This document shows, piece by piece, positions 20,355 through 29,381 of a DNA stretch of 64,000 nt. This stretch comes from Caballeronia cordobensis (GTDB taxonomy: Bacteria > Pseudomonadota > Gammaproteobacteria > Burkholderiales > Burkholderiaceae): the NCBI RefSeq assembly GCF_001544575.2, contig NZ_FCNY02000012.1:165150-229149 (forward strand), given 5' to 3'. A program made the translations under genes and the position numbers. The notes beneath the pieces are model-generated. The model did not search any database. It was given only the letters and a program-made list of their open reading frames with translations, and was not told the DNA's origin. Position 1 is the stretch's first letter. Each line of letters starts with the position of its first letter.

Positions 20355-22564
20355 GCGCCGCCGCCAGCAAGAAGGGCGACGCTCACGCCGCGCGGCCCGT
20401 CAGCAGCATCGAGGCGCTCGCGGCGCGCGCGGGCTTCGAGATCGAATGGCAGGACGCGCACAAGATCATGCAGCGCGTGCCGGAAACGACGCTGCGCATT
20501 CTGCTCGACAAGCTCGGCCTGCCGTGCGCCAACGCCACGCAGATCAGGCAGAGCATGTCCGCCGTCGATGCCGAAATGAGCGGCCGCAAGCTGCCGCCGC
20601 TCATCACCGCGGAAGTGGATCGCGGCATCGCGCTGCCGGTGTCGGCGGCGAAGCAAGGCGCGCGCTATCGCATCGAACTTGAAAGCGGCGAGGTGATCGA
20701 CGGGCGCTTCACGTCGCCGAAAGGCGAGATCGCGCTGCTCTCGCCGATCGCGGAGCCGGGTTATCACACGCTCGTCATCAACGACCATCGCACGACGCTC
20801 GCGGTCGCGCCCGCGCGCTGCTTCACCATCGACGATGCATGGCGCTCCCTGAGCGAAGACAACGTCGATGCCGACGCCCCGCCGCTCTGGGGCATCGCGG
20901 CGCAGGTCTACGGTCTGCGTCGCAACGGCGATGGCGGCATCGGCGATTTCACCGCGCTCGCCACGCTCGCGACGCAGACGGCGAAGCGCGGCGGGCATGC
21001 CGTCGCCATCAGCCCGATGCACGCGATGTTCAGCGCCGAGCCGAACAAGTTCAGCCCGTATTCGCCGTCGTCGCGGCTGTTCCTGAACATCGCGCATGTC
21101 GATCCCGCCGCCGTGCTCGGCGCGCCGGCCGCGCGCGCGGCGATCGAGAAGACCGGGGTCGCCGCCGATCTCGCCGAACTCGAAGGCCTGACGCTGATCG
21201 ACTGGCCGCGCGCGTCGAAAGCGCGACTCGCGGTGCTGCGCGCGCTCTTCGAACCGTTCTCGCAAGACCGCGCTTCGCCCTTCGCGAAGGATTTCGCCGC
21301 GTTCGTCGAAGAAGGCGGACGTCCGCTCGAAGACCACGCGCGTTTCGAGGCGCTGCAGGCCGCGCAGCTCGCGGAAAACGGCGAAGGCCACTGGCGCAAC
21401 TGGCCCGACGCCTTGCGGGATCCGCGCAGCGACGCGGTTACCGAATTCGCCGCCGCGAACCGCCGCGAGGTCGATTTCTATCTCTTCACGCAATGGCTCG
21501 CCGCCAAGGGGCTCATGCACGCGCAGCACGTCGCGCGCGACGCGGGCATGGCGGTCGGGCTCGTCGCGGATCTCGCGGTCGGGTGCGACAGCGCGGGCAG
21601 TCATGCATGGTCGTATCGCGATGAGATGCTGACGGGCGTGTCCGTCGGCGCGCCGCCCGATCTCTTCAATCAGGCCGGGCAATCGTGGGGCCTCACCACG
21701 TTCTCGCCGCGCGCGATGCGCACGCAAGGCTTCGCGGCTTTCATCGACATGCTGCGCTGCGCGTTCAAGTGCGCGGGCGGCATTCGCATCGATCACATTC
21801 TCGGCTTGCGGCGTCTGTGGCTCGTGCCCGAAGGCGAAAGCGCGAAAGACGGTGCGTATCTGCGTTATCCGCTCGACGACATGTTGCGGCTGATCGCGCT
21901 CGAATCGTGGCGGCATCGGGCGATCGTGGTCGGCGAAGATCTCGGCACCGTGCCGCCGGGCTTTACGGAGCGCTTGCAGGAGCACGGCTTGCTGGGCATT
22001 CGGGTGCTCTGGTTCGAACGCGAAGTGGACGGGCCGGGTTTCAAGCCGCCGCGCGAATGGGACACCGGCGTCACGGCGACGACCACCACGCACGACCTGC
22101 CGACCGTCACCGGATGGTGGCGCGGCGAGGACATCGTGTGGCGCTCGAAGATCGGCCAGACGATGGCGCGCGCCGATGGCCGCGATGCCGTGGAGGCGGC
22201 GCTGGAAGAACGCGGCGAGGATCGCGAACACTTGTGGCGCGCGTTCCAGGACGCGGGCGTGGCGCCCGACGACGTGAGTGCGCCCGATACCGGCAACGCG
22301 CCCGTCGATGAAGCGCTGGCGTTCGTCGCCGCTACGCCCGCGCCGCTCGTCACGTATCCGCTCGAAGACCTGCTTGCGCTTGCGGAGCAGCCGAATCTGC
22401 CCGGCTCGATCGACGAGCATCCGAACTGGCGAAGGCGCCTGGCCCGGCCGGTCGACGAACTGTTCCTCGATGACGCCTTCGCCGACCGCCTGCTTGCCGT
22501 CGATACCGCACGCAGGCGCGCCGGGCAACCGAACGAACCTACATCGAACTCCGAAACACCATGA
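20351..22564 (+). CDS. malQ: 4-alpha-glucanotransferase (amylomaltase, GH77)
   Basis: A 737-residue GH77 enzyme that transfers glucan segments between maltodextrins. Features include an N-terminal region of ~140 residues seen in proteobacterial MalQ, LWGIAAQVYGLRRNGDGGIGDF, SPMHAMFSAEPNKFSPYSPSSR, IRIDHILGLRRLW (nucleophile D481), VGEDLGTVP (acid/base E529) and TTTTHDLPTVTGWW. The start is GTG at 20351, overlapping the treZ stop by four bases; its own stop overlaps treY in ATGA. Placed between TreZ and TreY, it probably lengthens short dextrins back into TreY substrates. Confidence 0.95.
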   Translation: MSAAASKKGDAHAARPVSSIEALAARAGFEIEWQDAHKIMQRVPETTLRILLDKLGLPCANATQIRQSMSAVDAEMSGRKLPPLITAEVDRGIALPVSAAKQGARYRIELESGEVIDGRFTSPKGEIALLSPIAEPGYHTLVINDHRTTLAVAPARCFTIDDAWRSLSEDNVDADAPPLWGIAAQVYGLRRNGDGGIGDFTALATLATQTAKRGGHAVAISPMHAMFSAEPNKFSPYSPSSRLFLNIAHVDPAAVLGAPAARAAIEKTGVAADLAELEGLTLIDWPRASKARLAVLRALFEPFSQDRASPFAKDFAAFVEEGGRPLEDHARFEALQAAQLAENGEGHWRNWPDALRDPRSDAVTEFAAANRREVDFYLFTQWLAAKGLMHAQHVARDAGMAVGLVADLAVGCDSAGSHAWSYRDEMLTGVSVGAPPDLFNQAGQSWGLTTFSPRAMRTQGFAAFIDMLRCAFKCAGGIRIDHILGLRRLWLVPEGESAKDGAYLRYPLDDMLRLIALESWRHRAIVVGEDLGTVPPGFTERLQEHGLLGIRVLWFEREVDGPGFKPPREWDTGVTATTTTHDLPTVTGWWRGEDIVWRSKIGQTMARADGRDAVEAALEERGEDREHLWRAFQDAGVAPDDVSAPDTGNAPVDEALAFVAATPAPLVTYPLEDLLALAEQPNLPGSIDEHPNWRRRLARPVDELFLDDAFADRLLAVDTARRRAGQPNEPTSNSETP

Positions 22565-25518
22565 CCGTACCGCGTTCAACGCTCAGGCTGCAGCTTCACA
22601 AAGACTTCACGTTCGACGATGCCGCCGCGCGCGTGGACTACTTCGCGCGGCTCGGCGTGAGCCACGCGTATGTGTCGCCGATCACGACCGCGACCGCCGG
22701 CTCCACGCACGGCTACGACGTCGTCGATCACACGCGGGTCAATCCGGAGCTGGGCGGCGAGGACGGCCTGCGGCGCTTCGTCGAGAAGCTGCGCGCGCAC
22801 GAGATGGGCCTGATCGTCGATATCGTGCCGAATCACATGGGCGTGGGCGGCGCCGAGAACGCGTGGTGGCAGGACATCCTCGAATGGGGACGTCACGCCG
22901 CGCATGCGCGTTTCTTCGACGTGGACTGGCATTCGCCCGATCCCGCGCTGCGCGGCAAGGTGCTCGCGCCGTTTCTCGGCGCGTCTTACGGCGACGAGTT
23001 GCAAGGCGGCAAGATCCGGCTCGCCTATCGTGCGGACGAAGGGCGCTTCGTGATCGAGTATTACTCGAACGTGTTTCCGGTCTGCCCGGTCGATTACCCG
23101 GCCGTGTTTCAGGAAGCGCCCGAGCTTGCGCAGCGCTTCGTCGGCCTGACGACGCAGCCCGCCGATCAACCGCGCGCCGCCGATGCCCGCACCGCGCTCG
23201 TCACGATCGCGAAGACCGAAGGCGGCCAGGCGGCGATCGAAGCCATACTCGCCGCGCATTCGCCGCAGACGCCGGCCGGCCGCGACCGGCTGCATCGCCT
23301 GCTGGAACGGCAGCATTACCGGCTTGCGTGGTGGCGCACGGCCGCGGACGAAGTGAACTGGCGGCGCTTCTTCGACGTGAGCACGCTGGGCGGCGTGCGC
23401 GTCGAGCGGCCCGAGGTGTTCGAGGCATCGCATGCGCTCATCTTCAGGCTTTTCACCGAAGGACTGGTCGATGGCGTGCGCGTCGATCACGTCGATGGTC
23501 TCGCCGAGCCGCGCGAATATTGCCAGCGTCTGCGCGCGCGGCTCGAAGAGCTGTCGGCGGAGCGGCCCGAAGCGTTGCGGCACGGCAATGGGCACACGTA
23601 TTTCGTCGTCGAAAAGATACTCGCCCGAGGCGAGCCCTTGCGTCGCGACTGGCAGGTGGACGGCACGACCGGCTACGACTTCATGAACGACGTCGGCGCG
23701 CTGCTGCACGATCCGGCGGGCGCAGCGCCCCTCGCCGCGCTGTGGGCGGAGATAACGGGCAGGAGCGCCTCGTTCGCCGACGAAGCGCTCGCCGCGCGCC
23801 GCAAGATACTCGCAGAGAACCTCGCGGCGGAACTGGATCGCGTGACACGCGCGCTGCATCGCATCGCCCGCGACGCGCAGAGCACGCGTGATTTCACGTT
23901 CACGTCGATCCGTCGCGTGGTCGCGGAGCTCGTCGTGCAGTTTCCGGTGTATCGCATCTATCCGGTAGGCGGCGTGCGCAGCCCCGAGGACGAGCGCTTC
24001 TTTTCGCAGGCGCTCGAAGGCGCGCGGGCGGCGCTCGCGCGCGCGGATCATCTCGTGCTCGATCAGGTCGCGCAGTGGCTCGGCGGCAAGCTGCCCGACG
24101 AAGCGCCGCAACCCGAACGCGGCGAGCGCACCGAACGAAACGAACGAAACGAGCGTGGCGAGCGGGGCCGCGATCGCGCGGCGGAGCGCAACCGGGAGCG
24201 CGACCGCAATCAGGCGCAGGCGGGCCAGAACCCGGCGGCGTCGAGCGGTTCGCAGCGCCGCGCGGCGCAGACGTTGTTTTCGCAACTGACGTCGCCGGTG
24301 GCGGCGAAGGCCGTCGAGGATACGGCGTGTTATCGCTATGGACGGCTTGTGTCGCGCAACGAAGTCGGTGCGGACCCGGGCGAGTTCTCCTTATCCGTCG
24401 ATGCATTTCACCAGTGCAATCGCGAGCGCTTCGAGACCTTCCCGCACGCGATGCTCTGCACGGCGACGCACGATCACAAGCGCGGTGAAGACGTGCGCGC
24501 GCGCATCGCGGCGTTGAGTGAAATTCCGGACGAATGGTCGGCGACGCTCAAACACTGGTCCACGTTGAACACGCCCTTGCGACGTGGCCCGGGCGGCGGC
24601 CACGACGAGACGAGCGACAGCAGCGCATGGGCGCCGGGTCCGGCTGCTGAAGCGATGCTTTATCAGATGCTCGTCGGATGCTGGCCGACGACCCTCGCCC
24701 CCGACGACGAAGCGGGCGTTCACGCGCTCGCCGAACGCGTGGCGCAGTGGCAGTTAAAAGCGCTGCGCGAGGCGAAACAGCGCACGAGCTGGTTTGCGCC
24801 CGATGAAGCGTATGAGAACGCGTGCAAGGACTTCCTGTTCGATATCGTCGCGCCGCAGCGGCGCAATGGCTTTCTGCAGGCGTTATCGGATTTCGTGACG
24901 CGTATCGGGCCGCTCGGCGCGATCAATTCGTTTCAGCAGACGCTCTTGCGGCTCACGTCGCCGGGCGTGCCGGATCTTTATCAGGGCACCGAGTTGTGGG
25001 ACTTCAGTCTCGTCGATCCGGACAATCGCAGGCCTGTCGATTATGAATTGCGCAGTGCGTGGCTGGCGGAGATCGAAGAGAAGGGGCCGCCTTCGGAGCA
25101 GCTATCCAACTGGCGCGATGGGCGCGTGAAGCTCGCGATCGTGCGGCGCGCTCTGGCTTTGCGCAAGCATTGCGAGTCGTTGTTCGCGCAGGGCGAGTAT
25201 GTGCCGCTGGAGGTGCGCGGCGAGCACGCGGGGCATGTGATTGCTTTTGCGCGGCATGCGGGGAGTGCGTTTGCTATTGTTATCGCTACGCGGCTTGCGG
25301 GGGGGTTGTTGGTCGATGGGCGCGACCTTCCGCTTGTCGAGGCTGAGCGGTGGGGGGATACGGCTGTTGTTCTGCCTGAGGCGCTGCACTCGCGGGCGTT
25401 GTTTGATTGGCTTAGCCCTAATGCGCCTAAGGCGGAAGGGGAAAAGTTGTTCTTGCGGGATGCTTTGGGGGTTATGCCGGTGGCGGTGTTGGTGGAGGAA
25501 GGGGTTCCTCGGCCTTGA
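22561..25518 (+). CDS. treY: Malto-oligosyltrehalose synthase
   Basis: A 985-residue GH13 enzyme that converts the reducing-end alpha-1,4 bond of maltooligosaccharides into the alpha,alpha-1,1 trehalose bond. It shows STLRLQLHKDFTFDDA, LGVSHAYVSPITTATAGSTHGYDV, DIVPNHMGVGG, GVRVDHVDGL (nucleophile D309), FVVEKIL (E351), TATHDHKRGEDVRAR and SPGVPDLYQGTELWDFSLVDPDN. The usual length is 700-950. An insertion of about 50 residues at 516-570 is dominated by Arg, Glu and Asn in RGER/RNER-like repeats and looks disordered. The last 150-250 bases of the gene are C-poor and G/T-rich, and R2 begins 24 bases after the stop. Confidence 0.95.
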   Translation: MTVPRSTLRLQLHKDFTFDDAAARVDYFARLGVSHAYVSPITTATAGSTHGYDVVDHTRVNPELGGEDGLRRFVEKLRAHEMGLIVDIVPNHMGVGGAENAWWQDILEWGRHAAHARFFDVDWHSPDPALRGKVLAPFLGASYGDELQGGKIRLAYRADEGRFVIEYYSNVFPVCPVDYPAVFQEAPELAQRFVGLTTQPADQPRAADARTALVTIAKTEGGQAAIEAILAAHSPQTPAGRDRLHRLLERQHYRLAWWRTAADEVNWRRFFDVSTLGGVRVERPEVFEASHALIFRLFTEGLVDGVRVDHVDGLAEPREYCQRLRARLEELSAERPEALRHGNGHTYFVVEKILARGEPLRRDWQVDGTTGYDFMNDVGALLHDPAGAAPLAALWAEITGRSASFADEALAARRKILAENLAAELDRVTRALHRIARDAQSTRDFTFTSIRRVVAELVVQFPVYRIYPVGGVRSPEDERFFSQALEGARAALARADHLVLDQVAQWLGGKLPDEAPQPERGERTERNERNERGERGRDRAAERNRERDRNQAQAGQNPAASSGSQRRAAQTLFSQLTSPVAAKAVEDTACYRYGRLVSRNEVGADPGEFSLSVDAFHQCNRERFETFPHAMLCTATHDHKRGEDVRARIAALSEIPDEWSATLKHWSTLNTPLRRGPGGGHDETSDSSAWAPGPAAEAMLYQMLVGCWPTTLAPDDEAGVHALAERVAQWQLKALREAKQRTSWFAPDEAYENACKDFLFDIVAPQRRNGFLQALSDFVTRIGPLGAINSFQQTLLRLTSPGVPDLYQGTELWDFSLVDPDNRRPVDYELRSAWLAEIEEKGPPSEQLSNWRDGRVKLAIVRRALALRKHCESLFAQGEYVPLEVRGEHAGHVIAFARHAGSAFAIVIATRLAGGLLVDGRDLPLVEAERWGDTAVVLPEALHSRALFDWLSPNAPKAEGEKLFLRDALGVMPVAVLVEEGVPRP

Positions 25519-25542
25519 TTGTTTTTTTGGTTTTTGTTTTTT

Positions 25543-26150
25543 GTGGAACTTGCTTTGGTGTCGGTTTATTAGCACTGCCCCTCCCCGGGGCGGGGGTAAC
25601 TTTCTTTGCTGCTGCAAAGAAAGTCACCAAAGAAAGCAGCTTTCTCACCGCCCGCGGTCACACGCACGTTGACCACTTTTCTCCTCGGGGAACGGCCCTC
25701 GCCTAAAGAGTGCCCTCACAAGACCAATCGGGCTTGGATCGCACACGATCCGTCACATCGCGCCACTTAATGTGTTGGTACAGCCATTTCAAGCTCCAGC
25801 CCGCTTCGCGGCCGACGGGTAAATCGGGTTTGCGAGCCCATTTGTGTTCCACTGGTTTCCCTCGCATACCCCACGGCAGCGCGTAGCGCTGTGCCGAAGC
25901 TATTTCGTGCTGAACCGGCGCGCTTAATGTTATGGCGAGTCAGACCGTGCGCGATCCAAGCCCGATTAGTCCTTCGAGGGCACTCTTTAGGCGAGGGCCG
26001 TTCCCCGAGGAGAAAAATGGCCAAACTGCGTGTGACCGCGGGCGGTGACAAAGCTGCTTTCTTTGGTGACTTTCTTTGCAGCAGCAAAGAAAGTTACCCC
26101 CGCCCCGGGGAGGGGCAGTGCTAATAAACCAACAACAAAGCAAGTTCCAC
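25543..26150. repeat. Palindromic element R2 (~608 bp), inverted relative to R1
   Basis: The two ends are near-perfect inverted repeats for about 200 bases, beginning GTGGAACTTGCTTTG on the left and ending CAAAGCAAGTTCCAC on the right. Arm hairpins are at 25595-25609 with 25614-25628 and at 26065-26079 with 26084-26098. The central ~190 bases match the reverse complement of the R1 centre. It lies exactly between the convergent treY and CNNM-family genes and could end transcription from both. T-rich DNA on its left and A-rich DNA on its right extend the symmetry. No protein-coding role is supported. Confidence 0.85.
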
Positions 26151-26181
26151 AAACGAAAACGAAAACGAAAACCAAAAAAGG

Positions 26182-27549
26182 TCACTCAGCTTCCTCAAGC
26201 GCCTCTTCCCGCGGATAAACCCGCACCAAAACAATCCTAGGCCCCTTCATCTTCTTAACCACAATATCGAACCGATCAAACTCAACCCGCTGCCCTTCGG
26301 TGGGCAAATCACCGAGCGCATTGATCACGAGCCCCCCGACCGATTCCGCGCGTCCTTCATCGATATCGATGCCCAGCGCCCGCTCCAGCGACACCACCGG
26401 CAAGCTGCCCTTGCCCATCAACGTGCCATCGTCCATGCGCGACCAGTCCGCATCGCCTTGACGGAATTCGTCATGGATCTGCCCGACCAGCGCGCCAAGC
26501 AGATTATCGAGCGTAATGAAGCCAATCGGCTTCGCCCCCTTGCGCCCGACGATCGCCAGATGCGGCGCGCCCTTGCGGAAACGTCGAAACAGTTCGAGCG
26601 CCGAAAGATTCGGCGCCACGTATTGCACCGGCCGGACATGGCGCGACAGCTTGTCGAGCTTCTCGGCAGCCGCATCCTTCGAGAAGCTGAAGTTGAAACC
26701 GCGTCCGCCGCCATCGCCCGCGAGCAGCAAGTCCTTCAAATGGATCATGCCGATGACGCGCTCGCCCGACGCATCGGCGAAAAGTGGATAGCGCGAGAAA
26801 CGATGCCGCGAAATCACGGCGAGGTTATCGCGCATCGGAAGATCGTTGCGCAGGCCGACCAACTCATGCGCCGGACGCATTAAATCCGACACCGTCATGC
26901 GGCTGAAGTCGAGCGAATGCGCAATCGTGTTCCACTCGTCCTCGTTATACGACGACGCGCCGCCATGACGACGCCCGCGCAAAATGAGCTTGAGCTCGTC
27001 GGTGGAGTAATGCGCGTCGTGACCGTGATCCCCCGACATGCCGAAAAGACGCAGCACGAAATTCGCGCTCGAGTTCAGCACCCAGATGAACGGATACATC
27101 AGCCAGTAAAAGCCATAAAGCGGCATCGCGAGCCAGAGCCCGACCTGCTCCGAACGGCGGATGGCCCACGACTTCGGCGCCAGTTCGCCGACGACGATAT
27201 GCAGAAACGAAATAACCGAGAAGGCAAAGAACAGCGAGATCGAATCGATGAGCTTTTCCGACTCGACGCCGAGCAGCGCAAACAGCGGATGCAGCAGCGT
27301 GGCGAAAGCCGGCTCGCCGATCCAGCCCAGCCCCAGCGAAGCCAGCGTGATGCCGAGCTGACAAGCGGACAAATAAGCATCGAGCTGCCCGTGCACCTTC
27401 GCAAGCAGACGGCCCGGCAGGCCGTTGGTGCGCGCGATCGCCTTGACGCGCGTGGGCCGCAGCTTGACGAGCCCGAACTCCGCCGCGACGAAAAAACCAT
27501 TCAACGCGACAAGCAACAATGCGCCGATCAGCGCGACGACCTGAGCCAA
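26182..27549 (-). CDS. CNNM/CorC-type transporter-associated protein (CBS domains)
   Basis: A 455-residue hemolysin C/CorC-family membrane protein. The N-terminal DUF21/CNNM domain (about 1-190) carries three or four membrane helices and the typical NGFFVAAEFGLVKLR and GELAPKSWAI motifs. A CBS-domain pair follows (about 210-350, with VSDLMRPAHELVGL and RFSRYPLF), then a C-terminal CorC_HlyC domain (about 365-450, SLPVVSLERALGIDI). Family members have been linked to magnesium, cobalt or other ion export; the substrate cannot be told here. Its 3' end faces R2 and is C-poor on the coding strand (9 C in the last 60 bases). Confidence 0.93.
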   Translation of the reverse strand: MAQVVALIGALLLVALNGFFVAAEFGLVKLRPTRVKAIARTNGLPGRLLAKVHGQLDAYLSACQLGITLASLGLGWIGEPAFATLLHPLFALLGVESEKLIDSISLFFAFSVISFLHIVVGELAPKSWAIRRSEQVGLWLAMPLYGFYWLMYPFIWVLNSSANFVLRLFGMSGDHGHDAHYSTDELKLILRGRRHGGASSYNEDEWNTIAHSLDFSRMTVSDLMRPAHELVGLRNDLPMRDNLAVISRHRFSRYPLFADASGERVIGMIHLKDLLLAGDGGGRGFNFSFSKDAAAEKLDKLSRHVRPVQYVAPNLSALELFRRFRKGAPHLAIVGRKGAKPIGFITLDNLLGALVGQIHDEFRQGDADWSRMDDGTLMGKGSLPVVSLERALGIDIDEGRAESVGGLVINALGDLPTEGQRVEFDRFDIVVKKMKGPRIVLVRVYPREEALEEAE

Positions 27550-27610
27550 AGCAACTCTCTTCGGATATGGAAAGCGTCAGTATATGGGCGACAGGTCTTC
27601 GAAAGTCAAT

Positions 27611-28741
27611 TTACATCCCCGCGACCGGTACGCGCACCGACAACGTGACCTCCGCATTGTCCGCAATATCGCTGTGCTCGAACGCGCCGCCGTGCGCCTC
27701 GGACACGCGTTTCGCCAGCGCGAGGCCCCACGCGATGCGCCCGCCTTCGCGCGGCTCCAGCGCCTGACGCCGCGCGAAGGCTTCGAGCACATGCGGCGAC
27801 GACGCGTCGTTCAACGCTTGCGCCGATGCCGTGAAACGCACGTCCGTGCGCCACATGCTGCCTTCGATATTGCTCGCCGCATGCACCGTCGCGCCGGCCG
27901 GGCTCGCTTCGGCGGCGAACGCGAGCATGAGCCAGAGCGCCTGCAAGAGACGCTCGGCATCGCCTTCGAGCTGTTCTTCCGCCAGCGGCGAATCGATCTC
28001 GATGGTCACGCCGCGCGCGCTCGCGACACCGGCGCGCGCGAGCGCCGCCGCTTTCTCCAGTAGCGGCCGCAGCGCGACCGGCGCAATCGCGACCGACAAC
28101 GCCTTCGTTTCCGCGCGCGTCGTATCGACGGATTGCTCGATCAGCTTCACCTGCTGCTCGACGCCCGAGCGGATGCCCACGAGCGCGCGCTGCGCGGCGG
28201 GATCGTTGGCGTCGACCTTGCGTTCGAGCACGTAGCCCCAACTGTGGATCGCGTTCAACGGACCGCGCAAATCGTGCGATACGACCGACAACACGTGATC
28301 GCGCATGAAGAGCGCGGCCTCGGCACGCAGATGCGCGATGCGGTCCGCGACGCCGTTCTGCCCGTCCGGCGCGCCCGCGGAAGGCGAGACGATCAGCGTG
28401 ACGCAATCGGGGCCCGGCAGCGCGATGATCGAGAAGGCGCGTGTCGCTTCGCCAGCGCCGATCGTCACGTGCGCGCGGCGCGTGCCGTTGCCCGCGAGCG
28501 CGGCATCCGCAGCCTCGGCGAGCACGGCGGTGAGCGGTTTGGGCAAGGGCGTTTCGGCGAGCGCGCGGCCATCGAGGGCGGCGGGATCGAGATCGAAGAG
28601 ATGAGCGAGAACGGCGTCGGCCGAGAGGCAGCGCTGAGCGCTGTCGAGCACCAGCACGCCGTCGTTTCCTGCGACGGCCGCATCGAAGGACTTGTCGCCT
28701 TCGGGCTCGACCGTACTGGAAAAAGACGTTGTCACGGTCAT
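27611..28741 (-). CDS. Soluble PAS-histidine kinase-like protein with degenerate ATPase domain
   Basis: A 376-residue cytoplasmic protein with no membrane segment. A PAS-like region (about 20-120) precedes a clear HisKA H-box, VVSHDLRGPLNAIHSWGYVLE, with H156. The C-terminal HATPase region is odd. The N-box position reads LLQALWLMLAFAAEAS without the Mg-binding asparagine, no DxGxG G1 box is present, and only a G2-like GRIAWGLALAKRVSEAHGG remains. It may therefore be a weak kinase, a phosphatase or a partner protein. The ATG at 28741 has AAGGA just upstream; an extra 18 residues are open before it. No response regulator is adjacent. Confidence 0.8.
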   Translation of the reverse strand: MTVTTSFSSTVEPEGDKSFDAAVAGNDGVLVLDSAQRCLSADAVLAHLFDLDPAALDGRALAETPLPKPLTAVLAEAADAALAGNGTRRAHVTIGAGEATRAFSIIALPGPDCVTLIVSPSAGAPDGQNGVADRIAHLRAEAALFMRDHVLSVVSHDLRGPLNAIHSWGYVLERKVDANDPAAQRALVGIRSGVEQQVKLIEQSVDTTRAETKALSVAIAPVALRPLLEKAAALARAGVASARGVTIEIDSPLAEEQLEGDAERLLQALWLMLAFAAEASPAGATVHAASNIEGSMWRTDVRFTASAQALNDASSPHVLEAFARRQALEPREGGRIAWGLALAKRVSEAHGGAFEHSDIADNAEVTLSVRVPVAGM

Positions 28742-29381
28742 GGATCCTTGCGTATAACGGTGTTGAGTTTCGATGTCACGGGAAGCCGGACGCACTGGAC
28801 TGAACGGCGCGTATGCCCTGAAGAATACGCCTCGCGAAGGAACCTTTGCAGCTCATTATATGTGAGCGCCTACGACGCATGCGGCAACGGCACGGCACGC
28901 TCTGCCCCACGACCGCCAAGCAATTCACGTGCACGAGCGGCCCAGGATTCGCGACTTCGCCAGGAAAGGATCGGATTACTATTAATTCGGTTTAAGGAAT
29001 TGCGGTCGCAAACAAAATAAATTCAGTTACCTTTTTTACACGACAGGTAGAGACGCGGGAATTCGATTTGCTATTAAATAGATGGGGCACGCGCGGCCTC
29101 ATTCGTCGCAATGAGAATTTTCAACCCGAAGCGCGCCGCCGATTTTATTTTTCTGTTGACAACGACTTCCTCGGCGCGATCTCCCAGAATAGCGCCGCGA
29201 TCCGACATTCATGCGCCGAGCCGAACCTTTCCGGCTCGACGCTGCCTATAGCTTTCTCGATTCGCTTTTTCGATTCGGGCATTCCAATTCGGAGTTAGCG
29301 CATTGGACGGCCGGCGCGCGCTTTGAGCCGGTCTCGGCCACGGTGGCTTTCAAATCAAACTCTACGGTTGACATCAGCTCT
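28742..29381. other. 640-base gap between the kinase-like gene and the polysaccharide cluster
   Basis: No gene is supported. It must hold the kinase-like promoter (minus) and the GT2 promoter (plus). Positions about 28975-29165 are much richer in A and T than the surroundings and include a perfect TTGACA at 29156-29161, without a matching -10 at normal spacing. CGAGCCG/CGGCTCG at 29217-29223 and 29232-29238 forms a 7-bp hairpin. Confidence 0.5.

Noticed and set aside
25767..26087. A 106-residue minus-strand protein inside R2
   Set aside because: It crosses hairpin arm and core, its N-terminal part encodes arm sequence in an arbitrary frame, and only a short C-terminal stretch is shared with R1.
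25543..26150. The repeated hairpins of R1/R2 as a CRISPR array
   Set aside because: There are only two hairpins per element, they are inverted rather than direct repeats, and no cas gene is present.
29156..29161. TTGACA as the -35 of a promoter for the GT2 gene
   Set aside because: The hexamer is perfect but no -10-like sequence lies 16-18 bases downstream, so it is only noted in the gap description.
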